Of a stretch of DNA of 33,664 bases, positions 13,211-20,624 are shown piece after piece. Within the stretch, counting starts at the first letter, position 1. Each line of letters opens with the position of its first letter. The notes under the pieces were generated by a model. It was given only the letters and a program-made list of their open reading frames with translations. It was not told the DNA's origin and ran no database searches. The stretch spans positions 1 through 33,664 of the forward strand of contig JADLDM010000042.1 in the NCBI GenBank assembly GCA_020846695.1, given 5' to 3'. The position numbers and the translations under genes were made by a program. This DNA is from a bacterium. Its GTDB lineage: Bacteria > Electryoneota > RPQS01.

Positions 13211-15153
13211 TCGGCAGAGTTCTCCTTTTTCACGGCCTCACGCAGAATCATGCTCGAGGCGTCTGCCTTCAGGAGACCCGCAATAGCAAGCGAGATGTGC
13301 GCGGGTGAAAGTCCGGCAATTTCCAAGAGTTCTTTGCGCGTGGCGTGTTCGATGAAGTGATAGGGAAGGTGGAGCGCGTGGAAGAGATGCTCATGTCCGT
13401 TGCTCTTCAGATACATCGCGACCTGCGAACCAAATCCTCCGTGGCCGGTGCCCTCTTCGATGGTCAAGACGGCTTCATGAGAATCGAGCAGTTCTGAAAG
13501 CAGCATCTCATCGAGGGGCTTAACGAAGCGCGCATTGACGAGCGTGACATTGTATTCTTCTTCGGCAATCACCTTGCGAGCAGCCTCAACCATGGTTCCG
13601 GTTGCAAGCACGAGCACGCGACGCCCCTCTTTCATCACGTCCCAGCTTCCGACTTTCAAGAGCGCGGGAGATTCATTCCAGTTGATGACGTCGGGGGCTT
13701 TATCGCGCGGATAGCGAATAGCAAAGGGGCCGTCGGCCCAATGCAGACTTGTGTGAAGGAGATTGCGCAACTCCTGACCGTCACGCGGCGCGGCGATGAC
13801 CATGCCGGGAATGGTTGCAAGGTAGCCGAGATCATAACAGCCGTGATGCGTCTGTCCGTCTTCACCGACCAAGCCCGCTCTGTCCATGCAGAAGATAACG
13901 GGCAGATGCTGAATGGCGGCATCGTGAAGCGCGTGATCGTAAGCGCGCTGAAGAAACGACGAGTAGATTGCGCACACGGGCTTGATGCCTTCCGCGGCGA
14001 GACCTGATGCGAACGTGACGCCGTGACCTTCGGCGATTCCGACGTCAAAGAACTGCGCGGGGAGTTCTTCGGCGAACTCAACGAGCCCTGTTCCTTCCTT
14101 CATCGCGGCGGTGATTGCACAAACACGCGAATCCTTCCTTGCTTCTTCAAGCAGCGCCTTGCCGAAGACGTCCATGTAAGCCTCTGTCGGGGGAGCAGAG
14201 TCGGCAGCTTTGGGTTCAACTTTGGCAGCGGCTTTTACGGCGTGCCACGAAACGGGTTCGGCTTCGGCGCATTCATAGCCTTTGCCTTTGCGCGTCAGGA
14301 AGTGAATCAGGGTCGGGTGTTTGTGTCCGGCTTTGATCTTCTTTAGCAGTGTGACGACGTCTTTGACGTTGTGTCCGTCGAAGGGGCCGAAGTATTGGAA
14401 TCCGAATTCTTCGAAGAGCATTCCCGGCGAGACGAGACTTTTGAGCGAGGCTTCAAAGCGGCCTGCAAAGCTGCGCATGGTGTCTTTTCCGACGGGCGAT
14501 TTTCCCATCAGCTCCCACATCTCGTCTTTGATTTTCGAGAGCAGCGGATTGGTTTCCATTTTGGCGAGAAATTTCGGCACGGCTCCGACGTTGGGCGAGA
14601 TGGACATGCGGTTGTCATTCAGGATGACGGTGAAGTCGCGTCCCGAATGTCCGGCGTTGTTCAACGCTTCGAAGGCGAGCCCTCCGGTCATGCCGCCGTC
14701 ACCGATGACAGAGACGACGGAGTGTTTCTCTTTCTTCATGTCTCGCGCGACGGCGAGGCCGAAGGCTGCTGAAAGTGAAGTGGACGCATGTCCGGCTCCG
14801 AAGGAGTCGTATTCGCTTTCGGTGCGTTTCAGAAATCCGGAGAGGCCGCCTTTTCTACGAATGGTTGCAAGCTGATCTCTGCGGCCCGTGAGAATTTTGT
14901 GAATGTAGCCTTGATGTCCCGTGTCCCAGACGATTTTGTCGGTGGGAGTGTCATAGACGTAATGCAGCGCGACGGTGAGTTCGACGACGCCGAGTGATGC
15001 GGCGAGATGACCTCCGACTTCATTGATGGTGTCCCAGAGATAGCTTCGCAGTTCAGCGCAAAGCTGTTCGAGTTCATCAAGCGAGAGTTGTTTCAGCTCG
15101 GCGGGTGAGTTTACGCGCGAGAGTAGCGGAAACACTTCACGGGTTACAGTCAC
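13207..15153 (-). CDS. dxs: 1-deoxy-D-xylulose-5-phosphate synthase
   Basis: A 648-residue thiamine-diphosphate enzyme that condenses pyruvate and glyceraldehyde 3-phosphate, the first step of the MEP pathway. The family landmarks are present: GGHLAASLG (His49), DTGHQGYIHKILTGR, the ThDP/Mg site GDGGMTGGLAFEALNN (151-166), NDNRMSISPNVG, and in the pyrimidine domain DVGIAEGHGVTFASGLA, DRAGLVGEDGQTHHG and RYPR. Full length. The start is a GTG at 15153, two bases after the ccsA stop and with GAGG upstream. Its stop overlaps the ispH start, so the two MEP genes should be translationally coupled. Confidence 0.98.
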   Translation of the reverse strand: MTVTREVFPLLSRVNSPAELKQLSLDELEQLCAELRSYLWDTINEVGGHLAASLGVVELTVALHYVYDTPTDKIVWDTGHQGYIHKILTGRRDQLATIRRKGGLSGFLKRTESEYDSFGAGHASTSLSAAFGLAVARDMKKEKHSVVSVIGDGGMTGGLAFEALNNAGHSGRDFTVILNDNRMSISPNVGAVPKFLAKMETNPLLSKIKDEMWELMGKSPVGKDTMRSFAGRFEASLKSLVSPGMLFEEFGFQYFGPFDGHNVKDVVTLLKKIKAGHKHPTLIHFLTRKGKGYECAEAEPVSWHAVKAAAKVEPKAADSAPPTEAYMDVFGKALLEEARKDSRVCAITAAMKEGTGLVEFAEELPAQFFDVGIAEGHGVTFASGLAAEGIKPVCAIYSSFLQRAYDHALHDAAIQHLPVIFCMDRAGLVGEDGQTHHGCYDLGYLATIPGMVIAAPRDGQELRNLLHTSLHWADGPFAIRYPRDKAPDVINWNESPALLKVGSWDVMKEGRRVLVLATGTMVEAARKVIAEEEYNVTLVNARFVKPLDEMLLSELLDSHEAVLTIEEGTGHGGFGSQVAMYLKSNGHEHLFHALHLPYHFIEHATRKELLEIAGLSPAHISLAIAGLLKADASSMILREAVKKENSAE

Positions 15154-15155
15154 GG

Positions 15156-16895
15156 TTAGACAGCCTCAGCGATTTTGCGCTGCACGCGCGTTGACGATCC
15201 GGATGACGGAGGCTTGGACGGGTTATTGGACCAGCCGCCGCCCTTAAGTTTCATGGCGACCCAAGTAAGGAATACGCCTTCCAGAGCGAGATAGGCGAAG
15301 GCTTCCCACGGAATTCCGGGTGAGGAGCCTGCGCCGTAGCTGTGCAAGCCGGAGAGATAGAAATTCACTCCGTAGTAGGTCATGACGACGACGGGAAAGA
15401 CGGCAACGGAGGCAAAGGCGAGACCTTTCCAATTGAGCCATCCGGCGCTGCGTCCGTGAAGCAGCGCAATATAGACAAACCAACTGATTAAGGCCCACGT
15501 CTCTTTCGGATCCCATCCCCAGAATCTTCCCCAACTGACTTCAGCCCAGACTGCGCCCAAGAGAATACCGAAGATCAGGAGCAGACTACCGACCTGCATG
15601 ACGTGAAGATTTGCCTTCGACATCGTGGCAAGCTGGGGAGTCATTTCGCCTTTGGATTTCACTGCCTGCACGAGCAGGAAGTGCCCGATGACCATGGCGA
15701 CGGCGAAGCAGCCGTAGCTTGCAAGGATGATGATGACGTGATAGATAAGCCAGTAGGATTGCAATGCGGGGACCAACGGATTGATGCCGCGATCGAGACT
15801 CGCGTAGTGCGCGAGCCAGAGGATGACTCCTCCCATCAGCGATCCTGCGAGGCCGAAGATTTTGTCGCGCTTGATCAATTCGTAAATTGCGGAGATCAGG
15901 ACAAGCGTTGCGCCGATGGCGAGCAGCGATTCATACATATTTGACCACGGCGCGCGACCGCCGATGATCCAGCGCAGATACATGCCGCTTGCAAAGAGCA
16001 GGAATCCTGCGATCATTGCATACATTCCGTGAGCGCGATACTTCTCGAAGCCCTTACGATAGGCGAGAGCAAAGAGCGCAGCGGCCAGCAAGAGCGCGAG
16101 TCTGGCCCAGAAGAAGGGCTGAAAGCGATTGTAGGTAACCTCGATTCCGGCGCGATAGGTAACGTCGGGATAGTCGGCGAGCATCTTCTGCTGCGTCTCG
16201 ACGAAAATTTCGGCGGAGGTATTGAACATGTCCGCGCGATTGTCGGTGACGGAGTGATACATGCCCGCGAAAGCGACGCCGAGATTGGAGAGCGATTCAG
16301 GCGAGCCGACGGCATTCATGGAATCGCGCTTCAGTTGCTGGAGCGCTTCGGGCATGGATAGCCACGTGACGTCGGGATTCCCGTCTTCAGGCGGCGCGAA
16401 GAGTGGAATGTCATGCGCGAATATCAGTTGCAGCATCGAAATCTTGTGCAGGACTTCGTTGGTCTTGGATTGCGTGAAGGAGAGCTTCTCGCCGGCCTGT
16501 TGCGCGGCTTGCGCTTCCTGCATGATTTCCATCAGGCGCGGTTTGCCTCGCAATTCGGGAACGGTGAAGCGGCTGCCCTTTGCGTCATTGAGACCGAGTT
16601 CTTTGCGCAGATCACCTTTGGGGAGATAGATCAGCGGGACATCGCGCCAGCGCGAGCCGTCCGCCATCCAGCGGAAATAGGTTTCGACGGGATTCTGGCC
16701 TTCGTAGGTGTCTTTGCCATATACATCGGAGATGGTTTCGCGCGCGAAGGTATCGAGCGGCTTGACTCGTCCGCCGTCCTGCACAAGAATCTGTCCCGCG
16801 AGTTTCCAGTTGAACTCTTCGGCATGAGCGTTCAGTGCGAACGCTGAAATGAAGAGTGTGACTATGAACTTGAGGATTTGCGAGCGCTTGTTCAT
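15156..16895 (-). CDS. ccsA: System II cytochrome c maturation protein CcsA, with long periplasmic N-terminal domain
   Basis: A 579-residue protein. It has a signal-type N-terminus, a periplasmic domain of about 230 residues starting LVQDGGRVKPLDTFARETI, and then the multi-helix CcsA core. The haem-handling WWD-type motif reads WGRFWGWDPKETWALISW (about 455-471), preceded and followed by helices with external histidines. CcsA with ResB delivers and attaches haem to apocytochrome c outside the inner membrane. The N-terminal domain is seen in other CcsA-like proteins of this broad group, but its role is not known to me. The gene starts with ATGA overlapping the resB stop, and AGAGGT lies upstream. 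The C-terminus is Ser/Pro-rich. Confidence 0.93.
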   Translation of the reverse strand: MNKRSQILKFIVTLFISAFALNAHAEEFNWKLAGQILVQDGGRVKPLDTFARETISDVYGKDTYEGQNPVETYFRWMADGSRWRDVPLIYLPKGDLRKELGLNDAKGSRFTVPELRGKPRLMEIMQEAQAAQQAGEKLSFTQSKTNEVLHKISMLQLIFAHDIPLFAPPEDGNPDVTWLSMPEALQQLKRDSMNAVGSPESLSNLGVAFAGMYHSVTDNRADMFNTSAEIFVETQQKMLADYPDVTYRAGIEVTYNRFQPFFWARLALLLAAALFALAYRKGFEKYRAHGMYAMIAGFLLFASGMYLRWIIGGRAPWSNMYESLLAIGATLVLISAIYELIKRDKIFGLAGSLMGGVILWLAHYASLDRGINPLVPALQSYWLIYHVIIILASYGCFAVAMVIGHFLLVQAVKSKGEMTPQLATMSKANLHVMQVGSLLLIFGILLGAVWAEVSWGRFWGWDPKETWALISWFVYIALLHGRSAGWLNWKGLAFASVAVFPVVVMTYYGVNFYLSGLHSYGAGSSPGIPWEAFAYLALEGVFLTWVAMKLKGGGWSNNPSKPPSSGSSTRVQRKIAEAV

Positions 16896-17719
16896 GCGGT
16901 GACCTCTTGCGTGTTTTCTTGTGCGAAAGATTCAGTTTCTTCCGCAAGCGCGCGGTCACGCGGGACGGGCACGGGCGGGTATTTTTGTTTGAGCCAGGGT
17001 TTCAGGAAGAAGATTCCGAACATGGCGAGGACGAGCAGGCTGCCGCCGATCCACATGTAGGGCACGCCGGGATCATAGGAGACTCCGAGCACTGTTGCTG
17101 TTCTGCCGTCTTCGAGATCAATCCAGGAGGCCTGACTTATCTTGTAGCCTTTGTAAACGAGCGGGTGATTGAGGATGACGTCCCACTCGATGGTTTCGGG
17201 ATTGGAGGGATCGTCCACGATGACGTGCGATTTGAAAAGCGACGTCATTTGCGATCCGGGATAGAAGACCTGCTCGAAGTTGACGCAGTGGACGCCGAAG
17301 GGCAGGGAAACTTCCTGACCGATTTGTGTATCGAGAGATGTAGGGTCAAGCTCTTCCAAACCGAAGGTGGATTCGGTTGAGCCTTCGAGGATGACCATCT
17401 GGCCCTGCATTCCGAAGCGGTGGGTTATGAGCGAGCCTGCCATGAGGATGAGCAGGGCGACGTGCGTCAGGAGCCACGGGTATTGGTGCGGCCTGTAGGG
17501 CGCGCGGCGCAATGTGCAGCCGATCAGATTGAGCGCGAGGAGAACGATCAGCGTATCGAACCACCAGGTGCGATAGATGAGCAATCGTGCGGCGCCGTTT
17601 GAAAGCACGGTCTCAATCCACGTTCCGTAGCCCATTGCGATGCCCAAGGCGAGCAGGAGCACAATGGTGAGCTTGACGGAAGAAAAGAGCAGCCAGATTT
17701 TGTCGAGCAGTTTATTCAA
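16892..17719 (-). CDS. resB: ResB-like cytochrome c biogenesis protein, short form
   Basis: A 275-residue membrane protein paired with CcsA. It opens with the ResB signature: two helices separated by a short loop (LLFSSVKLTIVLLLALGIAM at about 10-29, then WWFDTLIVLLALNLIGCTLRR), then a third helix at about 85-105. A periplasmic segment and a last helix at about 222-243 follow. Typical ResB proteins are well above 400 residues; this one has a much reduced periplasmic domain. The segment NHPLVYKGYKISQASW matches the ResB C-terminal core. The start is a TTG at 17719 with AAGGA 6 bases upstream. ResB chaperones apocytochrome and haem with CcsA in System II. Confidence 0.9.
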   Translation of the reverse strand: MNKLLDKIWLLFSSVKLTIVLLLALGIAMGYGTWIETVLSNGAARLLIYRTWWFDTLIVLLALNLIGCTLRRAPYRPHQYPWLLTHVALLILMAGSLITHRFGMQGQMVILEGSTESTFGLEELDPTSLDTQIGQEVSLPFGVHCVNFEQVFYPGSQMTSLFKSHVIVDDPSNPETIEWDVILNHPLVYKGYKISQASWIDLEDGRTATVLGVSYDPGVPYMWIGGSLLVLAMFGIFFLKPWLKQKYPPVPVPRDRALAEETESFAQENTQEVTA

Positions 17720-17741
17720 TGCGGGTCCTTACTGGAATACC

Positions 17742-17765
17742 AGACGGCCGGAGGCCGCCGCTAGT
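17742..17765 (-). repeat. CTAG-headed REP-like palindrome, type C
   Basis: A second identical 24-base copy of the element at 8198-8221. It begins 8 bases after the nfu stop codon, before the resB TTG start. Confidence 0.75.
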
Positions 17766-17772
17766 ATGAGTC

Positions 17773-18033
17773 TTAGCTGACGATAACGACTTCGCGGAGG
17801 CCGGGGGTTTTTTCGAGGATGGTTCTGCGCACGCCGCCTTCCATCGCTGAGAGGGATGCGTTGCAGCCGTCACATCCGCCGCCCATAGTGATGGTTGCGA
17901 CGCCTTCTTTGAGCGAGAGCAGTTGCGCATCTCCGCCTTCAGAGTGAAAGATGGGGCGGAACATGTCGAGGAGTTTTTCGACTTTAGCGGAAAGTTCGAG
18001 ATCGAGATCTGTGGTTGTTTCGATGGAGCTCAT
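17773..18033 (-). CDS. Nfu-type Fe-S scaffold (NifU C-terminal domain)
   Basis: An 86-residue stand-alone NifU C-terminal domain. The block EGGDAQLLSLKEGVATITMGG is followed by the CxxC cluster site CDGC, then LSAMEGGVRRTILEKTPGLREVV. Two such subunits normally share one 4Fe-4S cluster and hand it to client enzymes. The position in an operon with IspG and IspH, both 4Fe-4S proteins, makes these likely clients. The start is the ATG at 18033 with only a weak purine-rich site upstream. REP-like palindromes flank the gene on both sides (18052-18077 and 17742-17765). Confidence 0.95.
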   Translation of the reverse strand: MSSIETTTDLDLELSAKVEKLLDMFRPIFHSEGGDAQLLSLKEGVATITMGGGCDGCNASLSAMEGGVRRTILEKTPGLREVVIVS

Positions 18034-18051
18034 GGATTTCTTTTGTTGTTG

Positions 18052-18077
18052 CGGGCGGGTCGGGGACCCGCCCCTAC
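18052..18077 (-). repeat. GTAG-headed REP-like palindrome, type B
   Basis: On the minus strand it begins GTAGGGGCGGGTCCCC and ends GACCCGCCCG; arms GGCGGGTC and GACCCGCC are perfect. It begins one base after the stop codon of the FNR-like gene. Confidence 0.75.
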
Positions 18078-18078
18078 A

Positions 18079-18840
18079 TCAATCGTACAGTTCAATTTTG
18101 ACGTCGTTACGGTCGTAGCCCATTTCGGTCAGGTGTTGACGCGCGTGATCGAGCATCAGTCGCCAGCCGCAGAGGTAGAAGGTTGCGGGCCTTTTGTCCT
18201 CGAGGAACTTCATGTAGTGCGCGTGGACATAACCTTTGGGGCCGTGGTAGTGATCTTCACGCGACAGAACGGGGAAGTAGTGGAAGTTCTTGTGCTCGGC
18301 TGCCATCGCTTCCCATTCATCAAAGTAGAGGATGTCCTTCTTGTAGCGATTGCCGAAGAAGAGACTGATCTGCGTGTTGTTCAGAGAACCGTCGGCGAAA
18401 CCTTTTTGAAGAATCGAACGGAAGGGTGCGATGCCGACTCCGGTTGAGATGAAGGCCAGCTCTTTTTCAATCTTGTCGGGAAGCACAAAATGTCCAAGCG
18501 GAGTCGAACATTTCAGGATGCTGCCCTCGCGAACTTCTTCCCACAAATACTTCGTACCGAGCCCGTGAGGGACGATGCCGATGCAAAGCTGAAAAGTGTT
18601 TGTTCCGTCGGGCGGAGTGGCAATCGAGTAGCTGCGGCGCGTGACCTTCGATGCGATGGGCAAATCCAACTGCACGAATTGCCCTGCGACGAACTCGAAG
18701 TTCTCTACTTCGGGGACGCGCAGGTCAAAAAGTTTCACGGTTGCGGTCACATCGGAGATCTTGGTGACCTCGGTATCGAAGAATCTGTATTTCGGTCCGC
18801 GGCGCGGCTCAACTTTGACGGATGGAGTAGCGGTGCTCAA
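18079..18840 (-). CDS. Ferredoxin/flavodoxin-NADP reductase-like flavoprotein
   Basis: A 253-residue FNR-family protein. The FAD-binding motif RRSYSIA is at 68-74. The NAD(P) domain begins with STGVGIAPFRSIL (132-144) and has the typical YLCGW near the C-terminus. The FAD loop and C-terminal half fit the bacterial ferredoxin-NADP reductase class. It could supply electrons through ferredoxin or flavodoxin to IspG and IspH of the same operon; that is inference from neighbourhood. I chose the TTG at 18840, whose TTGA overlaps the TGA stop of the cupin gene, the same coupled arrangement as elsewhere in this operon. A longer frame to 18948 would overlap the cupin gene by about 110 bases and encode an Arg-rich, unlikely leader. 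Confidence 0.9.
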   Translation of the reverse strand: MSTATPSVKVEPRRGPKYRFFDTEVTKISDVTATVKLFDLRVPEVENFEFVAGQFVQLDLPIASKVTRRSYSIATPPDGTNTFQLCIGIVPHGLGTKYLWEEVREGSILKCSTPLGHFVLPDKIEKELAFISTGVGIAPFRSILQKGFADGSLNNTQISLFFGNRYKKDILYFDEWEAMAAEHKNFHYFPVLSREDHYHGPKGYVHAHYMKFLEDKRPATFYLCGWRLMLDHARQHLTEMGYDRNDVKIELYD

Positions 18841-19199
18841 AGGGAATCGAGAGTTGTTCGTGTTTTTTCGTTGGTCACATTTCCGGTGTTGACAGTCGAG
18901 GCGCGCTCGAAGAGAATCACGTGCGTCTCCTCTTCGGCGACAGGGCAATGCTCAACACCGTGCGGAATCATGATCATTTCATTTTCATGGACGGTTACGT
19001 CGCCGTCGCGCAATTTCATCAGCAGTTTGCCCTTCACGACGAGAAAGAGTTCATCTTCCTCTTCGTGATGATGCCAGACAAAATCCCCCTTGAGCTTGAC
19101 GAACTTGACGGCAAACTCATTGACCATCGCCGCGACCCGCGGATGCTCCACATCATGAATTTGCGCAAATGCGGAGGGGATGGAGACTTTTTGCAGCAT
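18837..19199 (-). CDS. Single-domain cupin protein
   Basis: A 120-residue cupin_2 protein. The first metal motif is VWHHHEEEDELFLVVKG (His43 to Glu49 and beyond), the second is IPHGVEHCPVA with His84. These supply the usual His/His/Glu/His metal site of a small beta-barrel. Similar proteins are annotated as mannose-6-phosphate isomerase-like or generic cupins; the substrate is not evident. The start ATG at 19199 overlaps the ispG stop by one base (TGATG); a GTG at 19202 is the alternative. The last 20 residues are Thr/Asn-rich. The gene couples directly to the FNR-like gene through a TTGA overlap. Confidence 0.88.
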   Translation of the reverse strand: MLQKVSIPSAFAQIHDVEHPRVAAMVNEFAVKFVKLKGDFVWHHHEEEDELFLVVKGKLLMKLRDGDVTVHENEMIMIPHGVEHCPVAEEETHVILFERASTVNTGNVTNEKTRTTLDSL

Positions 19200-20386
19200 C
19201 ACACACTCGCAACGAATCTTGCTTTTCCAGCGGGGCGGGTGGAGACGTCGTAGAGGTCGGCTTCGCGGAGAAGAGCGGGGATGAGTTCGTCTTCGGGAAG
19301 GGTCGCGATGACCTTTCCGTCTTTCATCAACAGGCCTTTGCCTTTTCCGCCGACGACGGCGAGATCGGCTTCGCGCGCTTCACCGGGGCCATTGACGACG
19401 CAGCCCATGACGGCGATGTGGAGAGGTTTGTCAATCTTCTGCACGGCCTCTTCGACGCGGCGAGTGAGGTCGAGCAAATCCACTTCACAGCGGCCGCAAG
19501 AGGGACAGGCCACAAGGTTCACGCCCTTGGTGCGCAGCCCGAGTGATTTCAGAATTTCCCACGCGACTCTAACTTCCTCTACAGGGTCTGCGGTAAGCGA
19601 CACTCTCAGTGTCTCCCCGATGCCGTTTTGCAGAAGATAGCCGATGCCGATTGCGGACTTGATGGAGCCGGTGAACATCGGGCCTGCTTCGGTGACGCCG
19701 AGATGCAGAGGATAGTCGCTCTGTTCGCGCATCAGAGTGTATGCTTCAATCATGCGCGGAACATTGGAAGCCTTCAGCGAGATGACGGTATTGGTGAAGC
19801 CTTCATCTTCGAGAAATTGAATGTGGCGCAGCGCGGACTCGACCATTCCCTGCGGAGTCGGCCCTTCGTATTTGTCAATCAGGTCCTTCTCAAGTGAGCC
19901 GGAGTTGACTCCGACGCGCATAGCAATTCCTGCTTCGCGCGCGGCCTTGGTGACAATTTTCGCGCGGGCTTCGCCGCCGAGATTTCCCGGATTGATGCGA
20001 ATCTTATCCACGCCCGCATCAATGGCCTTCAGCGCGAGCTTGTAGTGGAAGTGAATATCTGCGACGAGCGGGATTTTCGTGTGCTTCTTGATTTCGGGCA
20101 GCGCGGCGGCGGCTTCATCGTCGGGCACGGCCACACGAATGATTTCGCAGCCCGCTTCCTGCAATCTCTCGATTTGCGCAAGGGTTGCTTTCGCGTCGCG
20201 CGTGTCGGTCAACGTCATGGATTGGATGGCAACCGGATGATCGCCGCCAATCGTGACGCTTCCGATTTTCACTTCGCGGATTTTTTTCGTGCGAAAAGAA
20301 CGCGGCGAGAAGTCACTCAACACGGGAAGTGAAACAATTTTTTCTTCGACACAGTTACCGGCCAACGGGAGTTCAGACACGGGCAA
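19199..20386 (-). CDS. ispG: 4-hydroxy-3-methylbut-2-enyl diphosphate synthase IspG
   Basis: About 395 residues. IspG (GcpE) reductively opens MEcPP to HMBPP in the MEP pathway. The TIM-barrel part has VKIGSVTIGGDHPVAIQSMT, ADIHFHYKLAL and KIRINPGN. The cluster part has Cys294 and Cys297 (CPSCGRC), Cys329 (MGCVVNGPGE) and the fourth ligand Glu336. This is the short bacterial form without the inserted domain. No ATG lies near the 5' end; the first start is the TTG at 20386, with a GTG at 20380 and further TTG codons inside. No Shine-Dalgarno helps to choose, and the first 30 residues are poorly conserved in type. It is the first gene of the long operon and has a near-consensus promoter 50-80 bases upstream. 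Confidence 0.97.
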   Translation of the reverse strand: MPVSELPLAGNCVEEKIVSLPVLSDFSPRSFRTKKIREVKIGSVTIGGDHPVAIQSMTLTDTRDAKATLAQIERLQEAGCEIIRVAVPDDEAAAALPEIKKHTKIPLVADIHFHYKLALKAIDAGVDKIRINPGNLGGEARAKIVTKAAREAGIAMRVGVNSGSLEKDLIDKYEGPTPQGMVESALRHIQFLEDEGFTNTVISLKASNVPRMIEAYTLMREQSDYPLHLGVTEAGPMFTGSIKSAIGIGYLLQNGIGETLRVSLTADPVEEVRVAWEILKSLGLRTKGVNLVACPSCGRCEVDLLDLTRRVEEAVQKIDKPLHIAVMGCVVNGPGEAREADLAVVGGKGKGLLMKDGKVIATLPEDELIPALLREADLYDVSTRPAGKARFVASV

Positions 20387-20434
20387 TTTAGAATAAGAGT
20401 GATTTTGTCAGATTATCTCGGACTCTAACCAGTT

Positions 20435-20463
20435 AATATAGTGAAAAGGCTTCGGAAAGTCAA
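20435..20463 (-). promoter_or_regulatory. Promoter of the ispG-led operon
   Basis: Read on the minus strand: TTGACT (20463-20458), a 17-base spacer, and TATATT (20440-20435). It gives a leader of about 40 bases before the TTG start at 20386. This is the only strong promoter seen upstream of the eight-gene operon. Confidence 0.72.
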
Positions 20464-20550
20464 TCCGTTGTGACTTCTCCACCTATTGTTTTTTCAACGC
20501 TTGCGGAGGTATTTCGGTTCCCTTCCCTCCAATCTTCTGAAAAAAGTAAG

Positions 20551-20569
20551 ACCCACTTTTCAAGTGGGT
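20551..20569. repeat. Triloop hairpin upstream of spmA
   Basis: ACCCACTT-TTC-AAGTGGGT, perfect 8-base arms with the same TTC loop as 93-111. Its last base is the first base of the candidate spmA -35 box. It lies in the 238-base divergent spacer between ispG and spmA. Confidence 0.6.
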
Positions 20570-20597
20570 TGCGGATGGGGAGGAGTGTTCGTATCTT
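20569..20597 (+). promoter_or_regulatory. Candidate promoter of spmA-spmB-S9 peptidase
   Basis: TTGCGG (20569-20574), a 17-base spacer, and TATCTT (20592-20597), 27 bases before the spmA start. The -35 box begins at the last base of a perfect hairpin (20551-20569), so the hairpin and polymerase binding could compete. Confidence 0.45.
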
Positions 20598-20624
20598 GCG
20601 AAATATCAGTGGCAAGGAGGCGGA

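Noticed and set aside
18841-18948. A longer FNR-like protein starting at 18948
   Set aside because: The added leader is Arg-rich, overlaps the cupin gene by over 100 bases, and the TTGA overlap gives a better start.
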